NCBI RefSeq assembly: GCF_009908315.1
Contig: NZ_JAAATW010000001.1
Span: 1,302,001 to 1,366,000 of the forward strand
Source: Paragemmobacter ruber
GTDB taxonomy: Bacteria > Pseudomonadota > Alphaproteobacteria > Rhodobacterales > Rhodobacteraceae
Direction of reading: 5' to 3'
Length of the DNA: 64,000 nt
The notes under the pieces are model-generated. The model made no database searches, had not been told where the DNA came from, and worked only from the letters and a program-made list of their open reading frames with translations. Positions 15,516 through 24,167 of the stretch are shown here, in pieces (the stretch's first letter is position 1; each line of letters begins with the position of its first letter). The position numbers were made by a program, and so were the translations under genes.

Positions 15516-16528
15516 TCCTCAAGGGCATCGAGGCCACGCGCTATTTTGCGCGCCCCGATCCGGGCAAGGCGGGACTGCTGATCTTCGGCGCCGATACGAT
15601 GCGCGTGGCCCTGCGGCGGCAAGAGGTGATCGCCGCCCTGATCGGCCCAGAGGGCGAGGCCGAGATGCGCCTAACCCGCATCCCCGCCGCCGACCTGCGC
15701 AAGGATGGCGCGCTGCTTCTGGATGCGATCAAGGCGCAGGGCTTCTTCCCCGGCCCCCGGGTCGCCTTTGTCGAAGACGCGGCCGATGGCCTGACCCCCA
15801 CCATCACCACGGCGCTGGCCGAATGGCGGCCGGGCGATGCGCAGATCATCGTCACCGCAGGCGGGCTGACGGGCAAATCCGCGCTGAAAACCCTGTTCGA
15901 AAAGCACCCCGCCGCCTATGCCATCGGCCTTTACGATGATCCCCCCTCGCGTGAGGAAATCGAAGACGCCCTGAAACGCGCGGGCCTCACCGCCATCGAC
16001 CGCGAGGCGCTGACCGATCTGAACGCCTTGGGCCGCGCGCTGGATCCAGGCGATTTCCGCCAGACGGTGGAAAAGATCGCGCTCTACAAGTTCGGGGATG
16101 CCACACCGCTGACGCCTGCGGAAATCGCGGCCCTCGCCCCTTCGACGGTCGAGGCAGAGGTGGACGATCTGGTTGTCGCCGTCGCCGACCGCAAGGCGCA
16201 GGAGATCGGCCCGCTGCTGCGCAGGCTGGAAGGGCAGGGCACACTGCCGGTGACCCTGTGCATCCAGACGATGCGCCACTTCCGCGCCCTGCACATGGCC
16301 GTCAGCGAACCGGGCGGCGCGGCGGCGGCCATCGGCCGGATGCGCGGCATCCCCTTCAAGGCGCGCGACACCCTGATCCGGCAGGCGCAGAACTGGTCAC
16401 GCGACCGTCTGGAAGAGGCGATCGCCCATCTTCTAGAAACCGATCTGACGCTGCGATCCGCGTCGCGCGCGCCGGGGATGGCCGTGATGGAACGCGCCTT
16501 GATCCGGCTGGCCATGATGCGCGGCTAG
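15512..16528 (+). CDS. holA: DNA polymerase III subunit delta
   Basis: 338-residue clamp-loader delta subunit, which opens the beta sliding clamp at the replication fork. The N-terminal domain includes LIFGADTMRVALRRQEVIAAL in place of a working P-loop, as expected for delta. FPGPRVAFVEDAADGL, AQIIVTAGGLTGKSALKTLFE and the C-terminal collar region LPVTLCIQTMRHFRALHMA are visible. The ATGA overlap with lptE indicates translational coupling. It ends the leuS-lptE-holA run; the next gene is on the opposite strand. Confidence 0.93.
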   Translation: MILKGIEATRYFARPDPGKAGLLIFGADTMRVALRRQEVIAALIGPEGEAEMRLTRIPAADLRKDGALLLDAIKAQGFFPGPRVAFVEDAADGLTPTITTALAEWRPGDAQIIVTAGGLTGKSALKTLFEKHPAAYAIGLYDDPPSREEIEDALKRAGLTAIDREALTDLNALGRALDPGDFRQTVEKIALYKFGDATPLTPAEIAALAPSTVEAEVDDLVVAVADRKAQEIGPLLRRLEGQGTLPVTLCIQTMRHFRALHMAVSEPGGAAAAIGRMRGIPFKARDTLIRQAQNWSRDRLEEAIAHLLETDLTLRSASRAPGMAVMERALIRLAMMRG

Positions 16529-16579
16529 CCCGGGCATTGCCCGCGATCCCTGTCCTGTCGCACCCACGCTTTCGCGGCG

Positions 16580-17620
16580 CTACCTGCCACGCCCATTCGC
16601 GCGCAGCACCCTGCGCACCAGCGGCGCGCCCACGATCACGGTCACAATGCGCACCAGATGGTGCAGGATCACAAAGCCCAGATCTGCCCCCGCCACCAGC
16701 GCCAGAACCGTCATTTCCGCCTGCCCACCGGGCGCAAAGGCCAAGAACCCCTCGACCGGCGCGGCCAGCCCGCTCAGGACCGCGATCTCGGTGAACAGCG
16801 CCGCCAGCACGGCCAGCACCGCCACAAAGGCCAGCCCCGACAGCACATAGCCCCGCAACTCGCGCAGCGTCACACCCACATACTGCACCCCCACACCCAG
16901 CCCGATGAACAGTTGCGCCACCAGAATGGCCTCTGTCGGCGGGCGCGCATGGATCAGCCCTGTCAGGGAAAGCACCGCCGCCGCGATCATCGGCCCAAGG
17001 ATCGCCGCCCCGAACAGACCCGCCCGCTCGGCCCCTTTCCAGCCGACGACCGCCGCCACCCCCATCAACGCCAGTTCCGACAGGGGGATGTCCCGCGCCG
17101 GTTCACCGATGGCCCCGCTCAGGCTGGCGCCATAGAGAAACACAAGGATCAGGGGGGCCAAGGTCACGATCATCAGCACCCGCGTGGCATGGATCAAGGC
17201 CAAGGCGCGGACATCGCCCCCCGCTTCCTGCCCGAAGGCCAGCATGTCCGACAGCCCGCCCGGCATCGCCGCGAACCATGCGGTGGCCGGATCATGGCCC
17301 AGACGTCGGAAGAAGGGATATCCCACCGCCCCGATGGCGGCGACATAGACCGGCACCAGCGCCACGCTGCCCGCCATCTGCGGGATGCGCTCCACCACCT
17401 CGGGCGTGATGGACGCGCCGACCGCCACGCCAAGGATTGTCCGCGCCGCCTTTGACAGGGGCCCCATCCCGCGCAGTGGCGCCCCCATCAGCGCCACCAG
17501 AAGACAGGCCAGCATCGGCCCGAACAGGAACGGCAGCGGCAACCCCGCCAGATGGAACAGCCCAGCGCCCAGCAGGGCAATCCCAAGGGTCATCCCGCGG
17601 CGGGCCAATTGATCGGGCAC
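16580..17620 (-). CDS. AbrB family permease-like membrane protein
   Basis: 346-residue integral membrane protein of the AbrB/COG3180 family, often labelled 'putative ammonia monooxygenase' without evidence. The GTG at 17620 follows AAGGAG at ideal spacing and is preferred; the frame is open upstream through the divergent GntR gene. About ten hydrophobic segments in two internally repeated halves, each with a GLP/PGG-type turn: FAAMPGGLSDMLAFGQEAGG in the first half and FAPGGQAEMTVLALVAGADL in the second. This duplication is the family signature. It is divergent from gntR-tcuA-tcuB and likely shares its operator, so transport of a related carboxylate is plausible but inferred. Confidence 0.82.
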   Translation of the reverse strand: MPDQLARRGMTLGIALLGAGLFHLAGLPLPFLFGPMLACLLVALMGAPLRGMGPLSKAARTILGVAVGASITPEVVERIPQMAGSVALVPVYVAAIGAVGYPFFRRLGHDPATAWFAAMPGGLSDMLAFGQEAGGDVRALALIHATRVLMIVTLAPLILVFLYGASLSGAIGEPARDIPLSELALMGVAAVVGWKGAERAGLFGAAILGPMIAAAVLSLTGLIHARPPTEAILVAQLFIGLGVGVQYVGVTLRELRGYVLSGLAFVAVLAVLAALFTEIAVLSGLAAPVEGFLAFAPGGQAEMTVLALVAGADLGFVILHHLVRIVTVIVGAPLVRRVLRANGRGR

Positions 17621-17652
17621 GATCACACTCCTTGCCCTGATATGTATCCAAC

Positions 17653-17660
17653 TGTATACA
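17653..17660. promoter_or_regulatory. Candidate GntR operator TGTATACA
   Basis: An 8-bp perfect palindrome lies in the 72-nt gap between the divergent AbrB-like gene (start 17620) and gntR-tcuAB (start 17693), with a related GTATCC immediately upstream. FCD-type GntR regulators commonly bind palindromes of the TTGTATACAA kind, so autoregulation with control of both directions is likely. Confidence 0.5.
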
Positions 17661-17692
17661 CATGGACACACCGCAATCAAGCGAGTCGTCTG

Positions 17693-18361
17693 ATGCGCGA
17701 ACCCATCGAAGGACCACAGGGCCAGGGCGCCTATCGCCGCCTGCTGGACGACATTCGCGACGGCCGTCTTCTGCCCGGCACTCGCCTGCGCGAAACCGAT
17801 CTGGCCGATCGGCTGGGCATCAGCCGCACCCCGGTGCGCGAGGCGATCCGCCAGCTTGAAGCCGATGGTCTGGTCATCCACCTGCCCCGGCAGGGGGCCA
17901 CCATCCGCAGCCTCGACTATGCCGAGGTGATCGAGCTTTACGAGATGCGCGCCGTGCTGGAGGGCACCGCCGCCCGGCTTGCCGCCCGGGTCGCGTCAGA
18001 GGTGGAGCTTGCCGAACTGACATCGCTCAACACGGCGTTGGCCAGCGATCCCGCCGGGCCAGAGGCCCAGCAGATCAACCGCCAGTTCCACCGCACGCTT
18101 CTCGATGCCGCGCGCAACCGGTTTCTGGTGAAATCCATGAACGCCCTGCGCAAGACGATGATGATCCTCGGCCCCACCACCCTGTCCGATCCCGCCCGCG
18201 CCGCAGAGGCCGTGGCAGAACACGCCACTCTCCTTGCCGCCCTTCAGGCCCGCGATGCCGCCGGGGCCGAGGCCGCCATGCGCACCCATGTCGAACACGC
18301 CCTCTCTGCCCGCATCCGGGGGATGCGCGGGCGCGAACTGCCCGATGAGGATGACACATGA
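17693..18361 (+). CDS. GntR family transcriptional regulator (FCD type)
   Basis: 222 residues. N-terminal winged helix-turn-helix (about 10-80): LLDDIRDGRLLPGTRLRETD, DRLGISRTPVREAIRQLEA and GLVIHLPRQGATIRSL. C-terminal all-helical FCD ligand domain (about 90-215) with the metal/ligand pattern EMRAVLEGTAARLAA, NRQFHRTLLDAARN and EHATLLAALQARDAAGAEA. Such domains bind carboxylate effectors, often through a metal. The stop overlaps the tcuA start by 4 nt, so it is the first gene of the tcu operon and presumably its repressor. Confidence 0.9.
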   Translation: MREPIEGPQGQGAYRRLLDDIRDGRLLPGTRLRETDLADRLGISRTPVREAIRQLEADGLVIHLPRQGATIRSLDYAEVIELYEMRAVLEGTAARLAARVASEVELAELTSLNTALASDPAGPEAQQINRQFHRTLLDAARNRFLVKSMNALRKTMMILGPTTLSDPARAAEAVAEHATLLAALQARDAAGAEAAMRTHVEHALSARIRGMRGRELPDEDDT

Positions 18362-19749
18362 CGCGCTGGCCCGAAGTCTTTGATCTGGCCGTCGTGGGGG
18401 GCGGCAATGCCGCCCTTTGCGCCGCCATAACGGCGGCCGAGGCCGGGGCAAAGGTGCTGATCCTTGAAGGGGCGCCCTTGGCCTATCGCGGCGGCAATTC
18501 CCGCCACACCCGGAATTTCCGCTGCATGCACAGGGGGCCGATGTTCCCCCTGACCGGCGCCTATGAGGAAGAGGAGTATTTCAACGACCTACTCCTCGTG
18601 ACCAAGGGCAAGACCGACGAACACCTCGCCCGCATGGTGATACGCGCCTCCGAGGAATGCCTGCCGTGGATGCAATCCCACGGCGTGCGCTTTCAGCCGT
18701 CGCTGTCCGGCACGCTCAGCCTGTCGCGGACCAATGCCTTCTTCCTTGGTGGCGGCAAGGCGCTGGTGAACGCCTATTACCGCACCGCCGCCGATCTTGG
18801 CATCGCCATCGCCTATGAGGCGCAGGTCATCCATGTGCATCGCGACGGCGACCGCATCACCCATCTGGAAACCGAAATCGCGGGCCAGCCCACCACCGTG
18901 CGCGCGCGGGCCTTCGTCCTTGCCTCGGGTGGCTTTCAGGCCGATCTCGACTGGCTCGCCCGCGCTTGGGGGCCCGCCGCGCGCAATTTCCTGATCCGCG
19001 GCACCCCCTACAATCGCGGCGTGGTCCTGCGCGACATGCTGGATCAGGGGGCCGAATCCGTGGGCGACCCCACCCAATGCCACGCCGTCGCCATCGACGG
19101 CCGCGCCCCGAAATATGACGGCGGCATCGTCACCCGGCTGGATTGCGTGCCCTTCTCCATCGTCGTGAACCGCGACGGCGACCGCTTCTATGACGAGGGC
19201 GAGGATGTCTGGCCCAAACGCTATGCCATCTGGGGCCGCCTGGTGGCCGCCCAGCCCGATCAGGTGGGCTATGCGATCATCGACCACAAATCCATCGACC
19301 TGTTCATGCCTTCGGTCTTTCCACCCGTAAAGGCCGACACGATCGAAGGCCTGGCCACCCAGATGGGCCTTGACCCCACCGCCCTGCGCCGCACGGTGGA
19401 TGGCTTCAACGCCGCCTGCCAGCCCGGCCCCTTCCACCCCACCGAACTGGACGGTCTGCGCACCCAAGGGCTGAACGTGCCCAAAACCAACTGGGCGCGG
19501 CCCATCGACACCGCCCCCTTCTACGGCTACCAGCTTCGCCCCGGCGTGACCTTCACCTATCTGGGGCTGAAGGTGGACACCCGCGCGCAGGTCCATGCTG
19601 CAGAAGGCCCGATCCGCAATCTCTGGGCGGCGGGCGAGATCATGGCCGGCTCCATCCTCGGGCAAGGCTATCTTGCCGGTTTCGGCATGACCATCGGCAC
19701 CGTTTTCGGCCGCATCGCAGGACAGGAGGCCGCCGCCCATGTCGCTTGA
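18358..19749 (+). CDS. tcuA: FAD-dependent tricarballylate dehydrogenase TcuA
   Basis: 463-residue flavoprotein of the fumarate reductase/succinate dehydrogenase family. The TcuA type oxidises tricarballylate to cis-aconitate. The N-terminal FAD site is DLAVVGGGNAALCAAITAAE. The substrate region includes YRGGNSRHTRNFRCMHRGP, and the C-terminal flavin-contact stretch is NLWAAGEIMAGSILGQGYLA. RHTRNFR and GGGKALVNAYY fit TcuA rather than SdhA or aspartate oxidase. The gene sits between gntR and tcuB with overlaps on both sides, the same order as in the characterised Salmonella tcu locus, although no tcuC transporter follows here; the tct genes nearby may serve. Confidence 0.9.
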   Translation: MTRWPEVFDLAVVGGGNAALCAAITAAEAGAKVLILEGAPLAYRGGNSRHTRNFRCMHRGPMFPLTGAYEEEEYFNDLLLVTKGKTDEHLARMVIRASEECLPWMQSHGVRFQPSLSGTLSLSRTNAFFLGGGKALVNAYYRTAADLGIAIAYEAQVIHVHRDGDRITHLETEIAGQPTTVRARAFVLASGGFQADLDWLARAWGPAARNFLIRGTPYNRGVVLRDMLDQGAESVGDPTQCHAVAIDGRAPKYDGGIVTRLDCVPFSIVVNRDGDRFYDEGEDVWPKRYAIWGRLVAAQPDQVGYAIIDHKSIDLFMPSVFPPVKADTIEGLATQMGLDPTALRRTVDGFNAACQPGPFHPTELDGLRTQGLNVPKTNWARPIDTAPFYGYQLRPGVTFTYLGLKVDTRAQVHAAEGPIRNLWAAGEIMAGSILGQGYLAGFGMTIGTVFGRIAGQEAAAHVA

Positions 19750-20836
19750 CATGCCCCCCAAAATTGCACCGCAGGCCGAGGCGCGCCGCCAGATGGAAAT
19801 CTGCAACGCCTGCCGCTATTGCGAAGGCTTCTGCGCCGTCTTCCCCGCCATGACGCGGCAAAAGGCCTTTGCAGATGGCGACCTCACCCATCTGGCGAAC
19901 CTCTGCCACAACTGCCGGGGGTGCTATTACGCCTGCCAGTATACCGAACCGCATGAATTCGCCCTGAACATCCCCGCCGCGCTGGCCGAGGTGCGGGCGG
20001 ACAGCTGGGAACGCCTCGCCCGCCCCCGCGCGCTTGCCCGGCTGTTCCAGACCCACGGCACCGCCATGGCCGCGCTGGCCGTCGTGGCGCTGGCCTTCTT
20101 CTTCTGGGCGCTTGCGGCGCTGCGGCCCGCGGAGGGCGCGGGCTTTTACGCCCATCTCGCCCACAACACGATGATCGCCATCTTCATCCCGGCCTTCCTT
20201 GCCCCCCTTGCCCTGATCGCGCTGTCGCTGCGCGACTACTGGCATGAGGTGGGCGGCGGCCGCATCCGCCTGTCCCACCTGTTCCAAGCCCTCCACGCCG
20301 CCGCCCGGATGAAGAACCTCTCGGGCGGACATGGAGAGGGGTGCAATTTCGAAGACGCCGACCGCTTCTCCGACCGCCGCCGCCAGTTCCATCACCTGAT
20401 GATGTACGGCTTCCTGCTGTGCTTCGCCTCCACCGCCAGCGGCACGGTGATGCACTACGCCTTTGCGTGGGAAGCCCCCTATCCCCTCTGGTCCCCGCCC
20501 AAGCTGCTGGGCATCCCCGGCGGTCTCATGATGGTGGCAGGCGCCGCCGGTCTGGCCTGGCTCAAGACCAAGGCCGATCCCGCCCTCGGTGCCGCCCGCG
20601 TCTGGGGGGGCGAGATGGCCTTCATCCTGCTGCTGGGATCCGTCGCCCTTACCGGCCTTGCGCTCTATGCCGCCACCGGGACGGGCCTAGTCGGCCCGCT
20701 TCTGGCCATCCATCTGGCGACGGTGCTGGTCCTGTTCCTGCTGATGCCGTTTTCCAAGATGGTCCACGGCTTCTATCGCCTTGCCGCCCTGGTGGCCGAG
20801 GCGGGCAAACCCGCCCCTGCAGGCGGCGGCGAATAG
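19739..20836 (+). CDS. tcuB: Tricarballylate utilisation protein TcuB (Fe-S, membrane)
   Basis: 365 residues. TcuB passes electrons from TcuA to the quinone pool. Two cysteine clusters typical of 4Fe-4S binding are near the N-terminus: CNACRYCEGFCAVFP and CHNCRGCYYACQY. About six hydrophobic segments follow (for example TAMAALAVVALAFFFWALAA and GEMAFILLLGSVALTGLALY), with several membrane histidines that could ligate haem (FHHLMMYGF, AIHLATVLVLF, KMVHGFY). It overlaps tcuA by 11 nt. It is convergent with the small gene at 20843. Confidence 0.9.
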   Translation: MSLDMPPKIAPQAEARRQMEICNACRYCEGFCAVFPAMTRQKAFADGDLTHLANLCHNCRGCYYACQYTEPHEFALNIPAALAEVRADSWERLARPRALARLFQTHGTAMAALAVVALAFFFWALAALRPAEGAGFYAHLAHNTMIAIFIPAFLAPLALIALSLRDYWHEVGGGRIRLSHLFQALHAAARMKNLSGGHGEGCNFEDADRFSDRRRQFHHLMMYGFLLCFASTASGTVMHYAFAWEAPYPLWSPPKLLGIPGGLMMVAGAAGLAWLKTKADPALGAARVWGGEMAFILLLGSVALTGLALYAATGTGLVGPLLAIHLATVLVLFLLMPFSKMVHGFYRLAALVAEAGKPAPAGGGE

Positions 20837-20842
20837 CGGCGG

Positions 20843-21028
20843 TCAAGCCGCCATGGCCCCGGTCGCCGGCGCCGCTGCCACCGGCAGGCGCGCCTCACCC
20901 GCCATCAACGCCTCGACTGCGCGCAGCTGCTGCGCCGGGGTCAGGCACCCCTCTTCGATCCGCGCCGACAGCGCCGCCGCACGGGCGCGAAAGGCCCAAA
21001 GATCAGACAGATAACGGATAACGGACAT
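20843..21028 (-). CDS. Small hypothetical protein (61 aa)
   Basis: Starts MSVIRYLSDLWAFRARAAA and contains IEEGCLTPAQQLRAVEALMAG, a predicted two-helix amphipathic protein with an Ala-rich tail. No signal peptide and no recognised domain. The ATG at 21028 follows AGGGA at reasonable spacing; five codons upstream are also open. A 6-bp hairpin (CCTGCA/TGCAGG, 21038-21054) lies in the leader. Convergent with tcuB, 6 nt between stops. A real gene is likely but not certain. Confidence 0.5.
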   Translation of the reverse strand: MSVIRYLSDLWAFRARAAALSARIEEGCLTPAQQLRAVEALMAGEARLPVAAAPATGAMAA

Positions 21029-21138
21029 GGCTGTTCCCTGCATCGCTTGCAGGAAACAGCCCTAAGCCCGACGCAAGATTTCTGCAACTGCGAGGGGCGC
21101 ATAGCTGCATTGCAGCAACGCCCACCCTCGCAGGCTTG

Positions 21139-22566
21139 TCACGGCAGGAGCGACACCATCCGCGTGCCATCCGCATCGTCAGTGATGCCCCAGATCGCCG
21201 CGATCAGCCGGTCCTGTCCCGCAGTGTCGATCACACCCTCGCAGCAGGAGCGCAGCTTCGCCTCCACCTCGGCGTCGCTCATCGGATTGTCGGGGCCACC
21301 GCGATAGCGCTCATCCGCCCAGCCCGACACTTCCGTCCCGTCCTTGCGCCGGATGGTGATGCGCGACCGCACCTTGTCGAACCCCATCGCCTCGATCGCC
21401 GGATCGTGCTCTGTCCGCACCCGGCGCTGCATCGCCTGCATCTCGTCGGATGCGACAAAGGCATCCGAGAACTCGCGCTTGCCCGCCGCCCGCACCAGCG
21501 CGATCATCGACACTTCGGCAGGAAGCGAGAATTTCGCCTCCAGATGGTTCGACGCGATGGGATAGCGGATCGGCTTCAGGATGTTCGTCCCGGCATGAAT
21601 GGTGATCGTGTCGATCTCCTGCGGCTTCACATCCGCCTCTGTCACCAGCCGCAGCATCAGATCCATCGTCGGATGCGTCAGGATCCCGCAGGGATAGGGC
21701 TTGATCGACACGCCCGGATCGGTGATCGACCACGTCTTTCCAAACCCCTGCGCCATCTTTTCGGGCGTCACCCCGCCGCCCATCACGGCCATGAACCCCC
21801 ACGGCCCGTCAAGCGCTGCCGGATCGGCACCGAACCCCCGCTTGGCCAGCAGCGCCGCCGTCACCCCGTTCTCGCTGGCGCGGCCCACATGCAGGGGCTT
21901 GGTCATCGTCCCGAAGTTGCAGCGGATGCCTGCCGCAAGGCTGGCCGCGATGCCGAAGCCCTGCCGCAGCTCTGCCCCGCGCAGCCCCAAAAGCCAGGCC
22001 GCCGCGGCAAAGGCCCCGAAGGTGCCCACCGTGCCCGAGGAATGTTTGCCGCTCAGATAATGCTGCGGCAGCATCCATTCCGATATCTTGCTCTCCACCT
22101 CGACACCCACCTGAAACGCCGTCATCAGCGCCCGCCCGTCGATCCCGCCCAGCATCTGCCCCACACACAGCGCCGCCGTCAGCGGCGGGATGGTCGGATG
22201 GGTAAGCAGCCCGTAAACATGCGCCGGATCGACCGACACCTGCGTGTCGTCCCAGTCATGCGCATGACCTGCCGTCCCCAGCACCCGCGCCGCGATCCCG
22301 ACCGGCACCCGGATCCCGTCACCACCCAAGAGCCGCGCATCGCCGCGCCCGCCCGTCTCGCGCGCCTCGTCAATCAGGATATGGACGGAATGTTCCTCGC
22401 TGCCCGCCGCATAAAGCCCCGCCGCATCCAGCATGCAGCGCCGCCCGATCTGCAACGCGTCGGCCGGAATGTCCCCGTAGCGGGTCGCCTCGATAAAGCT
22501 GGCCGCATCCTCGGTGATCGTCATCCCCTCGGGAATACGGGCGAAATCGTTATTGGTCACGGCCAT
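21139..22566 (-). CDS. MmgE/PrpD family protein (PrpD-A)
   Basis: 475-residue member of the MmgE/PrpD superfamily, whose known members include 2-methylcitrate dehydratase, cis-aconitate decarboxylase and iminodisuccinate epimerase. Positions equivalent to the known active site appear intact: HDWDDTQ (Asp/Thr), LLTHPTIPPL (His), SGKHSSGTVG (His), TMTKPLHVGRASENG (Lys) and SIKPYPCGILTHPTMD (Lys). The ATG at 22566 follows CAGGAG. It is last in the six-gene tctC-tctB-tctA-PrpD-B-rhodanese-PrpD-A operon and overlaps the rhodanese stop by 10 nt. The substrate cannot be told from sequence. Confidence 0.9.
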   Translation of the reverse strand: MAVTNNDFARIPEGMTITEDAASFIEATRYGDIPADALQIGRRCMLDAAGLYAAGSEEHSVHILIDEARETGGRGDARLLGGDGIRVPVGIAARVLGTAGHAHDWDDTQVSVDPAHVYGLLTHPTIPPLTAALCVGQMLGGIDGRALMTAFQVGVEVESKISEWMLPQHYLSGKHSSGTVGTFGAFAAAAWLLGLRGAELRQGFGIAASLAAGIRCNFGTMTKPLHVGRASENGVTAALLAKRGFGADPAALDGPWGFMAVMGGGVTPEKMAQGFGKTWSITDPGVSIKPYPCGILTHPTMDLMLRLVTEADVKPQEIDTITIHAGTNILKPIRYPIASNHLEAKFSLPAEVSMIALVRAAGKREFSDAFVASDEMQAMQRRVRTEHDPAIEAMGFDKVRSRITIRRKDGTEVSGWADERYRGGPDNPMSDAEVEAKLRSCCEGVIDTAGQDRLIAAIWGITDDADGTRMVSLLP

Positions 22567-24167
22567 GCTCGGGCTCCTGCGGTCTTGCTGTGAAAAGTCG
22601 GATCGGCGGGCCAAGGGTTCAGCCCCGCTTCGGAAAGTCGGTCCAGAAGCCCGGTCTCCCAGGCCAGATAGGCGCGGGCGTCATCAAGGTTGCCCCGATG
22701 CCGCCCGGCGCAGAAACGCACCACATCAATGTCACGCGCCGGGTCATCCTGCGCCTCGGTGGCCAGCGGCAGCCCTGCCATCCGCCAGGCCTCGGGTCCG
22801 TCCCGGTTCACGCCAAGGACCGACACCCCCATCCCATGCAGGTCCGTCGCCGCTGCACCGGCCAGCGCCGCATCCCCCGCGATCAGCGCCACCCGCGCCC
22901 CGCGTGCCAGGCCGATCCTGTCCAGCCTCGGGCGCAGGGCGCGGATCGCCCCCGCCACATGCCCGGCGCGAAACGCCGATGCCGAGCGCAGGTCCAGCAG
23001 AACCGCCCCCCCGGCCCGCGCCTGCGCAAGGGCCGGGGCCGCGATGACGGGCGGCTCTGCCACCGCGATCCGACGGGCGGCAGGCGCGATCTCCGGCGGC
23101 GCCTCGCGCAGCACATGCGCATCAATCCCCATCCGGCAAAGCCACAGCGCGGCAAAGGCCGCCCGCACCAGATCGGGGTCCCACAGCACCACGCGCGCGC
23201 CGCGCACCGCGATGAAACGGTCGGTCTGCTGCACCAGCACCGTGCCGGGTGCGCGCTGGAATCCGGGCGGGGTTTCGCCCTCGTCCTCTGGCCTTGGATC
23301 GAAAAGATAGGTCGTCAGCCCGTCATCCCGCAGCCAGCGCCCCAGCGTGGACGCCGCCACTTCGGGGATGCCGTATCGCGCCATCACCGCCTGCGCCCGC
23401 GCCCTGCCCGCCGCGCGCGCCGCCGCATCCACCGCCGCATCCAACAGGGGCGCCGCGCGGGCCGCCCCCATCTCGCGCGCGCGTCCCGAAAGCTCCCACC
23501 CTTGGGTTCCGTCGCGCAGCGCCATCACCTGCGTCGCCAGACCGAAATCCCGCACCGACTGCGCACCGATGATCGACCGGGTCCGCCCGGCGCAATGCAC
23601 CACCACGCTCTGCCCGGCCTGCACCATACCGGGCAGGCGCAGCCCAAGCTCGGCATTGGGGCAATTCACCGCCCCGGGCAGGGTAAAGGCGCAATGCTCG
23701 GTCCAGGGCCTGCCGTCGATCAGCGCGACGGATGACCCTTCCTGCATCCGGGCCGCCAGCGCCTCTGGCCCGATCTGCGGCACCTCAAAGGCGTGCTCGA
23801 CCCATTCGCCAAAGGCTTTGGAGAAGCTGTGCTCTCCCTTGAACAGGGGCAGGCCCGCCGACACCCAGCCGGGCGCACCGCCCGCCACGATGGCCACATC
23901 GCCCCAGCCCGCACCCGCCATCCGCGCCGCCGCACGCGCAGCGACACCATCCCCGGCATCTAAAAGCACGACCTCCACGCCCCGGCGCGGCAACAGCGCA
24001 GGCAGCCGCGCCTCCAGCTGACTGTAGGGCAGGTTGACCGAACCGAAGGGATGCCCCTCTGCGGCTTCGCCCGCCTCGCGCAGGTCGAGAAAGGCCCATT
24101 CCCCCGGCCCCCCTCCGCCCCGCAGGCGCTGCATCACCGCAAGAGGCGGGATCTGCGCTGCACTCAT
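22557..24167 (-). CDS. Multi-domain rhodanese-like protein
   Basis: 536 residues built from about four rhodanese-like units. Domain 1 (about 5-110): AFLDLREAGEAAEGHPFGSVNLPY, but the active loop reads LLDAGDGVAARAA with no Cys. Domain 2 (about 130-225): ALIDGRPWTEHCAFTLPGAVN with an intact loop HCAGRTRS, Cys192. Domain 3 (about 300-355) is degenerate. Domain 4 (about 385-470): LLDLRSASAFRAGHVAGAI with loop IAGDAALAG, no Cys. A C-terminal tail contains FCAGRHRGN. Only domain 2 looks able to form a persulfide. It is translationally coupled on both sides to MmgE/PrpD genes, an unusual partnership. Sulfur transfer for the pathway or for an Fe-S partner is inferred. Confidence 0.85.
   Translation of the reverse strand: MSAAQIPPLAVMQRLRGGGGPGEWAFLDLREAGEAAEGHPFGSVNLPYSQLEARLPALLPRRGVEVVLLDAGDGVAARAAARMAGAGWGDVAIVAGGAPGWVSAGLPLFKGEHSFSKAFGEWVEHAFEVPQIGPEALAARMQEGSSVALIDGRPWTEHCAFTLPGAVNCPNAELGLRLPGMVQAGQSVVVHCAGRTRSIIGAQSVRDFGLATQVMALRDGTQGWELSGRAREMGAARAAPLLDAAVDAAARAAGRARAQAVMARYGIPEVAASTLGRWLRDDGLTTYLFDPRPEDEGETPPGFQRAPGTVLVQQTDRFIAVRGARVVLWDPDLVRAAFAALWLCRMGIDAHVLREAPPEIAPAARRIAVAEPPVIAAPALAQARAGGAVLLDLRSASAFRAGHVAGAIRALRPRLDRIGLARGARVALIAGDAALAGAAATDLHGMGVSVLGVNRDGPEAWRMAGLPLATEAQDDPARDIDVVRFCAGRHRGNLDDARAYLAWETGLLDRLSEAGLNPWPADPTFHSKTAGARAWP

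Noticed and set aside
16580-17620. Ammonia monooxygenase
   Set aside because: Database labels of this family use that name, but the protein is a duplicated multi-pass AbrB-type permease without metal-binding monooxygenase features.
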